From positions 105,965 to 169,964 of the forward strand of contig NZ_JAFBCZ010000010.1 of the NCBI RefSeq assembly GCF_016907925.1: a DNA stretch of 64,000 bases, read 5' to 3'. The position numbers were made by a program, and so were the translations under genes. The DNA comes from Herpetosiphon giganteus (GTDB taxonomy: Bacteria > Chloroflexota > Chloroflexia > Chloroflexales > Herpetosiphonaceae). The notes beneath the pieces were generated by a model that worked only from the letters and a program-made list of their open reading frames with translations, was not told the DNA's origin and ran no database searches. Shown piece after piece: positions 53,342 to 62,685 of this stretch (positions are counted from its first letter, which is position 1; each line of letters starts with the position of its first letter).

Positions 53342-55144
53342 ATGGCTGAACAGACGCACATTCGCAACTTTAGCATTATCGCCCACGTCGATCATGGCAA
53401 AACTACCCTCTCGGATCGCCTGTTGGAAGTGACCCAAACCCTTTCATCACGCGAGATGCGTGCCCAAACCCTTGATGCCATGGATTTGGAACGCGAAAAG
53501 GGCATCACAATCAAGATGCACCCCGTCCGGCTAGAATATACTGCCAAGGATGGTCAACAATATGCCTTGCATATGATCGACTGCCCTGGTCACGTTGACT
53601 TTAGCTACGAAGTTTCACGCTCGTTGCAAGCCTGTGAAGGCGCATTGTTGATCGTTGATGCTTCGCAAGGCATCGAAGCCCAAACCTTGGCCAACGTCTA
53701 CTTGGCTCTCGAAAACAATCTCGAAATTATTCCAATCTTGAATAAAATCGATTTGCCTGGGGCCGAGGTCGAGCGCGTTTCCGAGGAAGTCGAGCATGTG
53801 CTGGGCTTGCCGCGCGAAGAGATTATTTTGGCTTCAGGCAAGGAAGGCACCGGCGTGCCCGAAATTCTCGAAGCGATTGTCGCGCGCATTCCACCACCAA
53901 GAGGGAAAAACGAAGCGCCAGCTCGCGCTCTGATCTTCGATTCGCAATATAACGCCTACAAAGGGGTAATTGCCTATATTCGGGTGGTCGATGGCACGAT
54001 TCGCACTGGCGATAAATTGCGCCTGATGGGTACTGACGTGCTGACCGAAGCGATGGAAATTGGCTTCTTCCGGCCCGGCATGGTTGCTGGTCAATCACTC
54101 AGCGCTGGCGAAGTCGGCTACATCGCGACGGGCTTGAAGTCGGTGCGCGATTGCCAAGTTGGCGATACGATCACCCTGATTGATAACCCTGCAACGGAAA
54201 CCTTGGCTCCCTACGAACCAGCCAAACCAATGGTGTTTGCTGGCTTGTATCCCGTCGATTCAGGCGATTACACCTTGCTGCGCGATGCGCTCGATAAATT
54301 GCGCCTGAATGATGCAGCACTTTCCTTCGAGCCAGAAACCTCAGCCGCGTTGGGCTTTGGTTTTCGGGCTGGCTTCTTGGGCTTGCTGCACATGGAAATT
54401 GTCCAAGAACGCTTGGAACGCGAATACAACATCGACTTGTTGATTACCGCGCCAAGCGTGGAATATCAAGTATTGACCCATGCTGGCGAGATTTTGATCA
54501 TCGATAATCCGTCGGAATTGCCCGATGTTGGCATGATTGATCAAATCGAAGAGCCAATGATGGCGATCAGCATTATCGTGCCAACCCGCTATATTGGCGT
54601 GGTGATGGAATTGGTCACTGGCAAGCGTGGCGTGTTCCAAAGCATGGATTATCTCGATAAAGAGCGGGTAGTGCTGAAGTACGAAATTCCACTTTCTGAA
54701 ATTGTGGTCGATTTCTACGATTCGCTCAAATCGCGCACCCAAGGCTATGCCTCGCTGGATTATCATCTGAGCAGCTATCGCACTTCAGATTTGGTTAAGC
54801 TCGACGTATTGGTCAATGGCACGCCAGTCGATGCGCTTTCGATGATTACTCACCGCGATAATGCCTATCGCCAAGGCCGCCAATTGGTCGAAAAGCTGCA
54901 AAAGCTGATTCCACGCCAAATGTTTGAAGTGCCAATTCAAGCAGCAGTTGGCTCACGGGTCATCGCCCGCGAAACCATTCGCGCAATGCGCAAAGACGTG
55001 TTGTCGAAATGTTATGGTGGCGACATCAGCCGTAAGCGCAAGCTCTTGGAAAAGCAAAAAGAAGGCAAGAAGCGCATGAAGATGGTCGGCAACGTCGAAA
55101 TTCCCCAAGATGCCTTTATGGCGGTCTTGAAGCTCGACAGCTAG
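53342..55144 (+). CDS. lepA: Elongation factor 4 (LepA)
   Basis: Ribosome-associated GTPase, 600 residues, the usual length. GTP motifs are [22 protein letters not shown] and NKIDLPGA; the C-terminal domain has [16 protein letters not shown] and [18 protein letters not shown], the LepA-specific tail. It starts at 53342, after the REPIN gap, with only a weak AGGA upstream. It stands alone, with its own terminator. Confidence 0.96.
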   Translation: MAEQTHIRNFSIIAHVDHGKTTLSDRLLEVTQTLSSREMRAQTLDAMDLEREKGITIKMHPVRLEYTAKDGQQYALHMIDCPGHVDFSYEVSRSLQACEGALLIVDASQGIEAQTLANVYLALENNLEIIPILNKIDLPGAEVERVSEEVEHVLGLPREEIILASGKEGTGVPEILEAIVARIPPPRGKNEAPARALIFDSQYNAYKGVIAYIRVVDGTIRTGDKLRLMGTDVLTEAMEIGFFRPGMVAGQSLSAGEVGYIATGLKSVRDCQVGDTITLIDNPATETLAPYEPAKPMVFAGLYPVDSGDYTLLRDALDKLRLNDAALSFEPETSAALGFGFRAGFLGLLHMEIVQERLEREYNIDLLITAPSVEYQVLTHAGEILIIDNPSELPDVGMIDQIEEPMMAISIIVPTRYIGVVMELVTGKRGVFQSMDYLDKERVVLKYEIPLSEIVVDFYDSLKSRTQGYASLDYHLSSYRTSDLVKLDVLVNGTPVDALSMITHRDNAYRQGRQLVEKLQKLIPRQMFEVPIQAAVGSRVIARETIRAMRKDVLSKCYGGDISRKRKLLEKQKEGKKRMKMVGNVEIPQDAFMAVLKLDS

Positions 55145-55167
55145 ACCAAAACCTCGCTTTTACGGCA

Positions 55168-55201
55168 ACTCCACACTTTTTGATAAGTGTGGAGTTTTTT
55201 T
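55168..55201 (+). terminator. lepA terminator
   Basis: An 11 bp stem ACTCCACACTT/AAGTGTGGAGT with a TTTGAT loop and seven T. Confidence 0.93.
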
Positions 55202-55275
55202 GTGCCTGTGATACTTTGGCATGTTGAACGCGATTGCAGCTGAGCTTAACGGCGCAGATTAGCGCGAGCCTAGCG

Positions 55276-55863
55276 CTATTCATCGATCACTACGCTGCGT
55301 AATTCGGTATGAGCTACAAAGCGCTTGTATTTACCTATTGCAAAATTAATCAGCCCATAGCCAAGCACAACACCAATTGCATTCATTAACACATCATCAA
55401 TGTGGGTAATTCGAAATTGATAGCCAAAGATTAAACCAGTCACTAACTGAATTGTTTCTGTACTGAAACCAACCAGCAGCGCAATAGCGAACACGCTTTG
55501 GATGCGGAGCTTTTTGAATAAGCGCAAAAATATCCCAAATGGAATGGTAAGAATGATGTTGAGTAGATACGATTTGAGTAATCTCAAGACTTCATCATGT
55601 TCATCAATCGCAAAATATTGTTGCTTAAAGGGAATCAGATAAATAGCTTCGCGATAAGGATAATTTTTGATAGTATCCCAGAACGTTATGCCATGATAAT
55701 TTATTGGTAAACAGATTTGGGCAATTACGCCAAAGATATAGACTATGAAAAGACAATATAGGATTATTTTATATTTAGGTTTATCGTTTTTCAGCATCCA
55801 TAATGCTAATGGAATAATGATAATCAGCGAATAGCCAAGAAATGCTAATGTTTCGCGTAGCAT
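55276..55863 (-). CDS. VanZ-like membrane protein
   Basis: 195 residues with about five hydrophobic segments. The VanZ-family core is visible as NIILTIPFGIFLRLF, FSTETIQLVTG and THIDDVLMNAIGVVLGYGL. The family is named for a teicoplanin-resistance protein; most members have unknown roles. It is AT-rich compared with neighbours. It is convergent with lepA. Confidence 0.85.
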   Translation of the reverse strand: MLRETLAFLGYSLIIIIPLALWMLKNDKPKYKIILYCLFIVYIFGVIAQICLPINYHGITFWDTIKNYPYREAIYLIPFKQQYFAIDEHDEVLRLLKSYLLNIILTIPFGIFLRLFKKLRIQSVFAIALLVGFSTETIQLVTGLIFGYQFRITHIDDVLMNAIGVVLGYGLINFAIGKYKRFVAHTELRSVVIDE

Positions 55864-55972
55864 ACCGTATCAATCATCCATGCTAAAACAGTCGAGTTCA
55901 TAACTATGTGCAAGATCATTGAGGCTGGGTAGAGTTGAGCAATCTATGCGTGCAGGAATGGGGAGAAGAAGG

Positions 55973-56749
55973 CTAAATTGCGGCAGTTGCAAGCTCGCTG
56001 ATGCTTAAATTGCGAATTTCTAAGGCTTGGGCTTGGTGCGCCAGCACGCCGCCACGCACAATTCCGCGGGATGAAACCTGAGCATATTGGTTATCGAGCC
56101 AGAGAATCAAGCCTAATTTGCTGGTTGGCAGATTGCGCGTTTTGAGCACCAATTGCTGATCAAGCCAAAATTCGACCCGATCGGCATACCAATCGATTTG
56201 ATAGTGTTGCCAAGTATTCCATTTGAGCTGAATCGGCTGGCTACGCACGCCCAAAGCCAATTGCAGCAAGGGCAAGCAACAGCGTTGGCGCAGCCAGCTA
56301 TTTTGGCTGAGCAAAACGGCCAAGGGAGCAAGTGGCAACAAAGCCAAACACAATGCCAAACGCGGCACAAAACTCATCGCGAGCCAGCCATTGCTCGCAC
56401 CATTGGCAGTTAATTCAAGTTTGCTGGCCGCGCTTGCATAGAAAAACCACAACGCTTGGGGCAAGCGCAAACGCCGCAAGCCAGTACCAGCAGGATCATT
56501 CCACCAACCAAAGCCTGCTGTCCCCACAAAATGCTCAGGATCACCACAAAACTGGGCTTCGAGTTGCAAGCGAACTGGCGCATGCCAACGTAAATCAGCA
56601 TTAACATAATCATCCAATTGCGCATCGCTATAAACTATGCGATCATGCTTGGTAAGGGCTAAGCGCACTCCAGCAGCAAGCTGCTGAATCTCAGCATTAT
56701 TGGGTGTCCAAGCATGCCAGCGCCGCCCCCAAAACGAGCGAAAGGTCAT
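55973..56749 (-). CDS. Hypothetical protein with glucanase-like beta domain and membrane helix
   Basis: 258 residues from the ATG at 56749, with AGGAG seven bases upstream. The N-terminal half is beta-rich (DDYVNADLRWHAPVRLQLEA). A hydrophobic stretch (LALCLALLPLAPLAVLLS) lies near the middle, followed by YQIDWYADRVEFWLDQQLV, which resembles the strands of concanavalin-like/GH16-type domains. No catalytic motif can be assigned. Its start and that of the divergent gene share one palindromic ribosome site. Confidence 0.65.
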   Translation of the reverse strand: MTFRSFWGRRWHAWTPNNAEIQQLAAGVRLALTKHDRIVYSDAQLDDYVNADLRWHAPVRLQLEAQFCGDPEHFVGTAGFGWWNDPAGTGLRRLRLPQALWFFYASAASKLELTANGASNGWLAMSFVPRLALCLALLPLAPLAVLLSQNSWLRQRCCLPLLQLALGVRSQPIQLKWNTWQHYQIDWYADRVEFWLDQQLVLKTRNLPTSKLGLILWLDNQYAQVSSRGIVRGGVLAHQAQALEIRNLSISELATAAI

Positions 56750-56750
56750 T

Positions 56751-56761
56751 AGGAGACTCCT
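56751..56761. promoter_or_regulatory. Palindromic Shine-Dalgarno serving two divergent genes
   Basis: AGGAGACTCCT reads AGGAG-N-CTCCT on both strands. The ATG at 56762 (plus) is 6 bases after its AGGAG, and the ATG at 56749 (minus) is 7 bases after its own. Only 12 bp separate the two start codons. Confidence 0.85.
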
Positions 56762-57148
56762 ATGTCGCAAGCATTATTGATTTTTGATGGAACCTGCGAT
56801 TTTTGCACCCGTGCCGCCCGTTGGATCAAAAAACTCGATCGCCAGCAACAAATCCGGATTGAGCCGTTTCAAAAAGCCGGCATTCCCGAATCGGTTGGCT
56901 TAACCTATGCTCAATGCGAGCAAGCAGCATGGCTGCAAACCAGTGATGGCACATTATGGCGCGGAGCTGGGTCGGTTAATGCTGCGCTGAGCATTGCAAC
57001 TGGCAAGCGTTTGCCCTTGAGCTTGTACCAACTTTGGGGTATCCGCCAGATTCAAGATAGTGTCTACAAACTGGTTGTCAAATATCGCCATCGGATTCCA
57101 GGCGATACCCCGCATTGCCAACAGTTTCCGGCTGATTGCGCGCGCTAA
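56762..57148 (+). CDS. DCC-family thiol-disulfide oxidoreductase-like protein
   Basis: 128 residues. The N-terminal LIFDGTCDFCTRAARWIKKL holds the DxxCxxC motif (C12, C15) of the DUF393/DCC family. The C-terminal region has RHRIPGDTPHC, also typical. Members are thought to act in thiol redox reactions. It overlaps cinA tail-to-tail by four bases. Confidence 0.85.
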   Translation: MSQALLIFDGTCDFCTRAARWIKKLDRQQQIRIEPFQKAGIPESVGLTYAQCEQAAWLQTSDGTLWRGAGSVNAALSIATGKRLPLSLYQLWGIRQIQDSVYKLVVKYRHRIPGDTPHCQQFPADCAR

Positions 57149-57624
57149 GCAGCGTTCAGCTGTTCGAGCAGCCATTCGAGTGCTCGCTGCGCCGAAGCCT
57201 GCTTATTTCCCAGCCGATCGTAGGGCCAAATCTGCTGCTCGACCAAGGCTTGATTCGGCAAAGCCAAGCCTAAATACACTAAGCCGACTGGCTTTTCAGT
57301 GCTGCCGCCACCAGGCCCAGCAATGCCAGTCGTGCTTAGCCCAACCGTCGCGCCAAGTGCTTGGGCTGTGCCTTGCGCCATGGCTAAGGCCGTTTCTGCA
57401 CTCACCGCGCCAACCGTTGCAAGGGTTGAAGCTGGCACATGCAAAAGCTGCTGTTTGGCACTGTTGGCATAGGCGATGATGCCGCCCAAATAGACCACAG
57501 AGCTGCCAGCAATGTTGGTCAGCCAATCGCCTAGCAAACCGCCAGTACACGATTCGGCGGTGGCGAGCGTCCATTGGCGTTGGGCCAAGGCCGTGATGAC
57601 TGCTTGGGCTAAGGCGTGCGACAT
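57145..57624 (-). CDS. CinA-family nicotinamide-nucleotide amidohydrolase
   Basis: 159 residues from the ATG at 57624. It is a stand-alone PncC-type domain: TAESCTGGLLGDWLTNIAGS with the catalytic serine, YANSAKQQLL and TGIAGPGGGSTEKPVG. PncC deamidates nicotinamide mononucleotide in pyridine nucleotide salvage. Unlike full CinA it has no N-terminal cofactor-binding domain. It lies four bases after the small membrane protein. Confidence 0.9.
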   Translation of the reverse strand: MSHALAQAVITALAQRQWTLATAESCTGGLLGDWLTNIAGSSVVYLGGIIAYANSAKQQLLHVPASTLATVGAVSAETALAMAQGTAQALGATVGLSTTGIAGPGGGSTEKPVGLVYLGLALPNQALVEQQIWPYDRLGNKQASAQRALEWLLEQLNAA

Positions 57625-57628
57625 CGTT

Positions 57629-57784
57629 TTATCCCGCCCGCTGTTTGCCAAGTAATTGAAATGCCGTAAAGCCCAAATAAATAATAGCACCAATAATTAA
57701 GAGCTTGATTAGGCCCTTAAACAGCATTCCAACAAACAACAAGGCCAGAATGACCACAATAATTTGCACAAGTTTACGACTCAT
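57629..57784 (-). CDS. Small 51-residue membrane protein
   Basis: A 51-codon frame from the ATG at 57784, with AAGGA seven bases upstream, ending in TAA four bases before cinA. The protein MSRKLVQIIVVILALLFVGM and on has two hydrophobic segments (about 6-22 and 26-44) with a charged KQRAG end. The spacing, ribosome site and strand match those of its neighbours, so it is a likely real gene between the RAM-domain gene and cinA. Unknown function. Confidence 0.7.
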   Translation of the reverse strand: MSRKLVQIIVVILALLFVGMLFKGLIKLLIIGAIIYLGFTAFQLLGKQRAG

Positions 57785-57796
57785 TATCGATTCCTT

Positions 57797-58075
57797 CTAT
57801 GATAAGCCAATATCCCACGTGGCGGCGATTTCTTCTTTGGTGAATGAACGGAAGGCTAAAACCGTCGAGGTGCGCACAATCCCCTTCAGGCTGCCAATTT
57901 GGTCGGGCACGGTTTTGGCCAGTTGATCATAATCGGCCAAGCGCACAATTGCGATAATATCCCATTCTCCTGTAACCGAGTAAACCTCGGCCACACCTTC
58001 AATCGCGGTCAAACCAGCTGCTACCCCATTGGCGGCACTTGGTTCTGTTTGAATATGCACAAATGCGGTGATCAT
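57797..58075 (-). CDS. Stand-alone Lrp/AsnC ligand-binding (RAM) domain protein
   Basis: 92 residues, of the size and pattern of the RAM domain alone: ITAFVHIQTEPSAANGVAAG, VYSVTGEWDIIAIV and IVRTSTVLAFRSF. It has no helix-turn-helix. Such proteins may bind amino acids and form oligomers. It leads a small operon with the 51-residue membrane protein and cinA. Confidence 0.87.
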   Translation of the reverse strand: MITAFVHIQTEPSAANGVAAGLTAIEGVAEVYSVTGEWDIIAIVRLADYDQLAKTVPDQIGSLKGIVRTSTVLAFRSFTKEEIAATWDIGLS

Positions 58076-58154
58076 CGCTGGTTCCTCGCCATAGCATGCA
58101 AAAAATTCAGCTTATTTTAACATATTTGCCATGCGCCAAGCGTACAAGGGTTAA

Positions 58155-58318
58155 TTATACAATCTCCTCACCCCCAAGCCCTCTCCCGTGGCGCGGGCGA
58201 GGGGCTTTTCGTTGCCTAGATTTTGCCATGAATTATCATGGAAACATGGTCTTTCATAATCTAGATCCCCCTCGCCGCGTTCAGTGGGCGAGGGGGCTTG
58301 GGGGGGTGAGGGCAGCTT
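58155..58318. repeat. REPIN-like element before the GT-C-like gene
   Basis: About 150 bp. One end is CCTCACCCCCAAGCCC (58167 on) and the other is its inverted match GGGCTTGGGGGGGTGAGG. Each end also forms a stem of the CTCGCC/GGCGAG type. The middle is AT-rich, with a small inverted pair CCATGAATTATCATGG. Confidence 0.8.
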
Positions 58319-60227
58319 AGGGTAACAAGCGCAGGCGTTGCAATGTCACTGTTTGTTGCTCAGCGCCCGCCACCACCGGATCAAGCCGCAGCATGCCAAT
58401 TTGGCCTTGCCAAGTTGGAATTTGGCTCAGATCGAGGGTATAGGTATGCAGCGCGCCATCACCAATCACATCCCACGCAACTGAATGATCTTCGGTTGCG
58501 CCTTCGCCTGGAGCCATCCAATACAGTTGGCCGTGTTGATTGGGCAAGCTGGTAGCCATAGTGATTTCCAGTTTGCGCCATTGAGCGCTATCAAGCGTGA
58601 TGCGTGGGCTAAGCAAATGCGGGTCTTGCTCGGGCACAAATTGCCAAGCATCAACCCACGTCGTTCCAGCGATAAAATTCTCGCGCCAACCCAAACTCCA
58701 ATCTTGCCAATGCCAATCGGGCGCACCTTGAGGAATGGGATCGAGCTTGAAGTAGCTGGCATGGGTCAGGGTAATTGGCTGCGCTTGGTGCAAAAATGGC
58801 GCAAAGCATTCAGCCACTGCCTGCGGCTCTAAGCCATAGCGTTCGAGCAAAATTGGGCTAGGCGCAACTGCCTGCTGATCGAGCCAAACCGGATAGCCAG
58901 AGCTAGTGGTATCGACAATTTTGGCGCTAATTTCCAAGCAGCCATGCTGCCAATCGCCAGGACTAACACTGAGTGGCAGACTATTTGGGCGAGCAAATTC
59001 ATATTCTGCATACAAGGCTTGCAAGCCATTTGGCACGAGATAAAAATCATTGCTGCTGCCAATTTGGGCCAATTCAGTAATGATCATGCGATCTTGATCG
59101 TTGGCAGCATCGCCGTTGGCTTTAATCTGCCAGCCATTGCTTAAGGCCATGCCAACTAAGGCTGCACTGAGGGCTGGCTGCCACCAAGGCCAACGCTGCA
59201 AGCTGATCGTATGCAGCGCCAGCGTAATCAACAAGGCCCACGGCGGCAAGCAGGCAATCCAAAACTCAATATTATCTGGCTCCCACCAGCCAAAAAAGAG
59301 GCTGTAGCTGACCAACCACGTTGTGGCCAGCAAAACCAGCGCGCGCGATTGCCGCCACATGGGCCGCCAACGCCAGCCAATCAGGCCAAGGCTGGCCAGC
59401 AAGACCACGCCACCAAGCCAGCCGTGAATCGTATGCTGCCAACCGCTGAGCAAATTGCCAACGCTCGTCGCGCTTGGCGTAGCGCCCCACAAACCAGTAT
59501 TGGCATATTCAAACAGCCATTGTTGAATTTGCTGCCAGCTGCGAAAGCCGCTCAAGCCAAACATCACAAGCGCATAGCTGCCACCAACCACCAACAAGCC
59601 AACCAAAGCATAGTGGATGAATGCCCGCCAGCGTTGGCCCCATGGCGTGGATTGCCAATTGGCACTCAGCCAAACCGCCAGCACTGGCAGCAACCACAAC
59701 ACATTGGTTTGATGAAAGAGAATCGCGCCACTATGCGCCAAGCCAAGCCAGCGCCATAGCTTCACGTTTTGGGGCGTTTCCACTAAGCGCAGCAACAAAC
59801 CAGTGGCCATAATCAAAAATAAACCAGCCAAGGTATAAACTTCGACCTCAACCGCGTAATACCACCAAGCGTATGCGCCGCCAACCAACACGCTGCCAAT
59901 GGTGGCCAACCATGTGCGCTTCGTCAGGCGATAAAGCAAACTCCACCAAATGATTACGCCGCTTGCGCCAGCCAACACGTTGAGCACTTGCAACGGCCCA
60001 AATGCCATGCCCTGATAGCCTACAACCTGACTGAATCCATACACAATTTCGCCAAGCGGCCCATACAACAAATGATGGGGATGAAACGATTCGCGCCAAG
60101 GCTTGGCTTGCACCGCCGTGGCATACGAATAGGCATCGAAGGTATGAATTTGCGTAAGCGTTAGGCTATAGAGAAGTACGAGGCCCAGCCACGCCAAACC
60201 AAGCTTTAAGCGAAATTGTTGCTGCAT
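58317..60227 (-). CDS. GT-C-like polytopic membrane protein (DUF2723-type)
   Basis: 636 residues from the ATG at 60227; an extension to 60287 lacks a ribosome site. About ten hydrophobic segments in the first 400 residues, with HTFDAYSYATAVQ near the first helix and FHPHHLLYGPLGE in the first loop. These acid and histidine residues fit polyprenyl-phosphate-sugar glycosyltransferases of the GT-C fold. The C-terminal 240 residues are extracellular. Probably a glycosyltransferase acting outside the membrane; the family is inferred by layout. Confidence 0.7.
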   Translation of the reverse strand: MQQQFRLKLGLAWLGLVLLYSLTLTQIHTFDAYSYATAVQAKPWRESFHPHHLLYGPLGEIVYGFSQVVGYQGMAFGPLQVLNVLAGASGVIIWWSLLYRLTKRTWLATIGSVLVGGAYAWWYYAVEVEVYTLAGLFLIMATGLLLRLVETPQNVKLWRWLGLAHSGAILFHQTNVLWLLPVLAVWLSANWQSTPWGQRWRAFIHYALVGLLVVGGSYALVMFGLSGFRSWQQIQQWLFEYANTGLWGATPSATSVGNLLSGWQHTIHGWLGGVVLLASLGLIGWRWRPMWRQSRALVLLATTWLVSYSLFFGWWEPDNIEFWIACLPPWALLITLALHTISLQRWPWWQPALSAALVGMALSNGWQIKANGDAANDQDRMIITELAQIGSSNDFYLVPNGLQALYAEYEFARPNSLPLSVSPGDWQHGCLEISAKIVDTTSSGYPVWLDQQAVAPSPILLERYGLEPQAVAECFAPFLHQAQPITLTHASYFKLDPIPQGAPDWHWQDWSLGWRENFIAGTTWVDAWQFVPEQDPHLLSPRITLDSAQWRKLEITMATSLPNQHGQLYWMAPGEGATEDHSVAWDVIGDGALHTYTLDLSQIPTWQGQIGMLRLDPVVAGAEQQTVTLQRLRLLP

Positions 60228-60310
60228 TGCGGTATCCAAAAAGCGTGCTAAAACAATGACACAGCCTGTTGTTACAGACTGTGCCATAGTACCATTGAAT
60301 GACGTTCAGT

Positions 60311-62572
60311 TTATTTGGTCGTCCAAGGCAGATAGACTTTATAGCTAACTGCTGGAGCGGTCACGATAACCGTACCTTGCATATTGCTGTGCAACGTACA
60401 GACATAGCTGAAGCTACCAACCTCATCAAAAGTTACTGCATAATCTTGGTTTTGGCTCAGGTTGCCCGACCCCCACGTGAATGGAGTTTGGCTGCGGGTT
60501 GTGTTGTGAGGAGCGCTATCAAGGTTGCGCCAGAGCACACTCGTGCCCAAGGTAACCGTAATTGGCGTTGGGCTAAAGCGGAAGTTTTGAATGTTGACGG
60601 TTTGGGTTGCGGTGTAGGCAAAGTTTTGAGTTACGCTCTGATTGAGTGCAACCGTGACTGTTGCCACTTGAGTTTCCAAGGCCATCAAATCGCTCGCGAT
60701 GGTGTAGGTGCCTGTCGCTAAGGTCAAGCTATAGACCCCTTGAGCATTGGTTTCGGTCGTCACGTTGCCTGGGTTAGCGGTAATTACCGCGCCAGCGCGG
60801 CCAGTGCCGTTGAGGGTCACTGTGCCGGTTGCCGTACCGGTTGGGCCACCACCAAACGCAAAATCTTCGGTAGCAACTTGGCCTTTGACAATCGTCACTT
60901 GGCGGGTAATTGGATCTTGGCCTGGCACAGTTACGGTGGCGGCATACACGCCTGATGGCAAGCTGGTGCTATAGACACCAGTGGTTTTGCCAAATTCAAC
61001 CACGCCAACGCTGTTTTCCAAGCGTACGGTAGCTGAGGTTGCGGCAGTGCCATTAACCGTGATGCTGCCTTGCAAGGTTGGGGCAATTGCAGTCAAGGCA
61101 TTGACATAGCCATGGCCAAAGGTGTTGTTTGGAATGCTTGAGCCAGGCACGCCACCACAGGTTTGGGTTGAAGGCGCAGCGGTTGCGGTTTCTTGCAAGA
61201 TTGCGCGAGTCAGATCAACTTGGCCTTGCAATTCTGGGCGAGCCGACCACAACAAGGCAACCACGCCAACCACGTGCGGGCTAGCCATACTCGTGCCTGA
61301 GCTTGAGCCATAGCTCGTATCGCTGCCATTGGTCGCTGAACGAACCGACGAGCCTGGGGCTGAAATATCAGGGCCGAGTCGGCTGACACCGTTGTTGGTG
61401 GCAGGGCCACGGCTGCTGAAACTTGAGATCGCGCCAGTTGAAGTGTGTGAACCAACCGTAAAGCTTTCTGGGTAGATTGCTACTGGCGTGGTAATTGTGG
61501 CACAGCTGCTGCCATCGTTACCAGCCGAAGCTACAAACATAATCCCAGCATTGGTCACGTTTTGAACTGAGGTCTGAATACCATCAGCAGGCGTATTGTT
61601 ACAGCCTTCTTCTGGTGGACAACCCCATGAGTTGTTGATGACGTGTGGGGCTTTGCTTGGGTCGCCTTGAGCGCTGGTGCCAGCGCTTGGGAATGGAGCA
61701 AGCATCCAGTCGATACAGCGAATGTAGGTTGCAGGTGTCCCAGCACCAGCATCCATGTTGCGGCAGGCAATCCACTTCGCACCAGGCGCAACCCCAATTT
61801 GTTCGCCGGTGCCATTATCACCAACCACCGTCCCAACGGTGTGCGTCCCGTGTGAGTTATCGTCACATGGTGCGTTAATCGCAATCCCACAGGGGTTGGT
61901 GCCACCACCTAACGAGGTACGAATGCCGTCGTACCAGTTGTAATCGTGGCTGGCAGTTGTCCCATCCCAGCCGCGATATTTGTTCTTGATCGCAGCGTGG
62001 GTCCAGCGAACGCCAGTATCTTCGCCAGCAATCACGATGCCTTGGCCATTAATACCCTTGGCCCAAACTTGAGGAGCTTTCACATAATCAACACCCCAGG
62101 TCGTGGTATTGACTGCTTGTGGTGCTGGGCTAGTTTCAGCAACAGGCTTTTCAACCTTGACCACAATCGTATCTTCGATTAATTGCTTGACGCTGGCTTG
62201 TTCGGCCAACCATTGAGCGCTGGCTAAATCAAGCGTCGCATACACGGCGTTGACCGAAAGAAAGCCTTCTGATTGAATTCCACGGTTGCTGAGTTCGTTT
62301 AGGAGCGGGGTTTGATCGCGTTGGGCTTGTTGGCGCAAGGCGGCGACAACGGCAGCACCTTTGGCTTCTTTGCTTGCTAAGCGATCAGCGAAGTTGGTGT
62401 CGACTTGGTTTTGCAACAATACCAAGGTTGGCACTTGTTGACCTGCATTCAGCTTGGCCAGTAGGGCTGAATCGGCCTTGTTGGCCAAGCGATCGGGTGT
62501 GTTGGCGGCGGCGCTTGGCAGACAAAAGCCCGCTAACACCATCAGGAGAATGAATGGTTTGAACAGACGCAT
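60311..62572 (-). CDS. Secreted subtilisin-like peptidase with cupredoxin domain and YLP tail
   Basis: 753 residues from the ATG at 62572, with GGGGAG just upstream. Signal peptide (to about 23), inhibitor-like propeptide, S8 domain with D185, H241, N314 and S428 (EDTGVRWTH, HGTHTVGTVVG, SSSGTSMASPHVVG), two short carboxypeptidase-regulatory-like domains, then a plastocyanin-type domain (about 655-740). The last keeps copper ligands His in DSAPHNTT and Cys, His, Met in YVCTLHSNMQG. The tail is SYKVYLPWTTK. A protease joined to a blue-copper domain is unusual. It is probably a secreted enzyme. Confidence 0.93.
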   Translation of the reverse strand: MRLFKPFILLMVLAGFCLPSAAANTPDRLANKADSALLAKLNAGQQVPTLVLLQNQVDTNFADRLASKEAKGAAVVAALRQQAQRDQTPLLNELSNRGIQSEGFLSVNAVYATLDLASAQWLAEQASVKQLIEDTIVVKVEKPVAETSPAPQAVNTTTWGVDYVKAPQVWAKGINGQGIVIAGEDTGVRWTHAAIKNKYRGWDGTTASHDYNWYDGIRTSLGGGTNPCGIAINAPCDDNSHGTHTVGTVVGDNGTGEQIGVAPGAKWIACRNMDAGAGTPATYIRCIDWMLAPFPSAGTSAQGDPSKAPHVINNSWGCPPEEGCNNTPADGIQTSVQNVTNAGIMFVASAGNDGSSCATITTPVAIYPESFTVGSHTSTGAISSFSSRGPATNNGVSRLGPDISAPGSSVRSATNGSDTSYGSSSGTSMASPHVVGVVALLWSARPELQGQVDLTRAILQETATAAPSTQTCGGVPGSSIPNNTFGHGYVNALTAIAPTLQGSITVNGTAATSATVRLENSVGVVEFGKTTGVYSTSLPSGVYAATVTVPGQDPITRQVTIVKGQVATEDFAFGGGPTGTATGTVTLNGTGRAGAVITANPGNVTTETNAQGVYSLTLATGTYTIASDLMALETQVATVTVALNQSVTQNFAYTATQTVNIQNFRFSPTPITVTLGTSVLWRNLDSAPHNTTRSQTPFTWGSGNLSQNQDYAVTFDEVGSFSYVCTLHSNMQGTVIVTAPAVSYKVYLPWTTK

Positions 62573-62685
62573 AGGCTCCCCACAACAGGTAAAAGATATT
62601 AACTTAGCTGCAAGTATAGCAAACTTTTGGGCATGGTAAAATAGCATGATGCTGATAGATTGCGACATGCTTGAAATGGACGATT

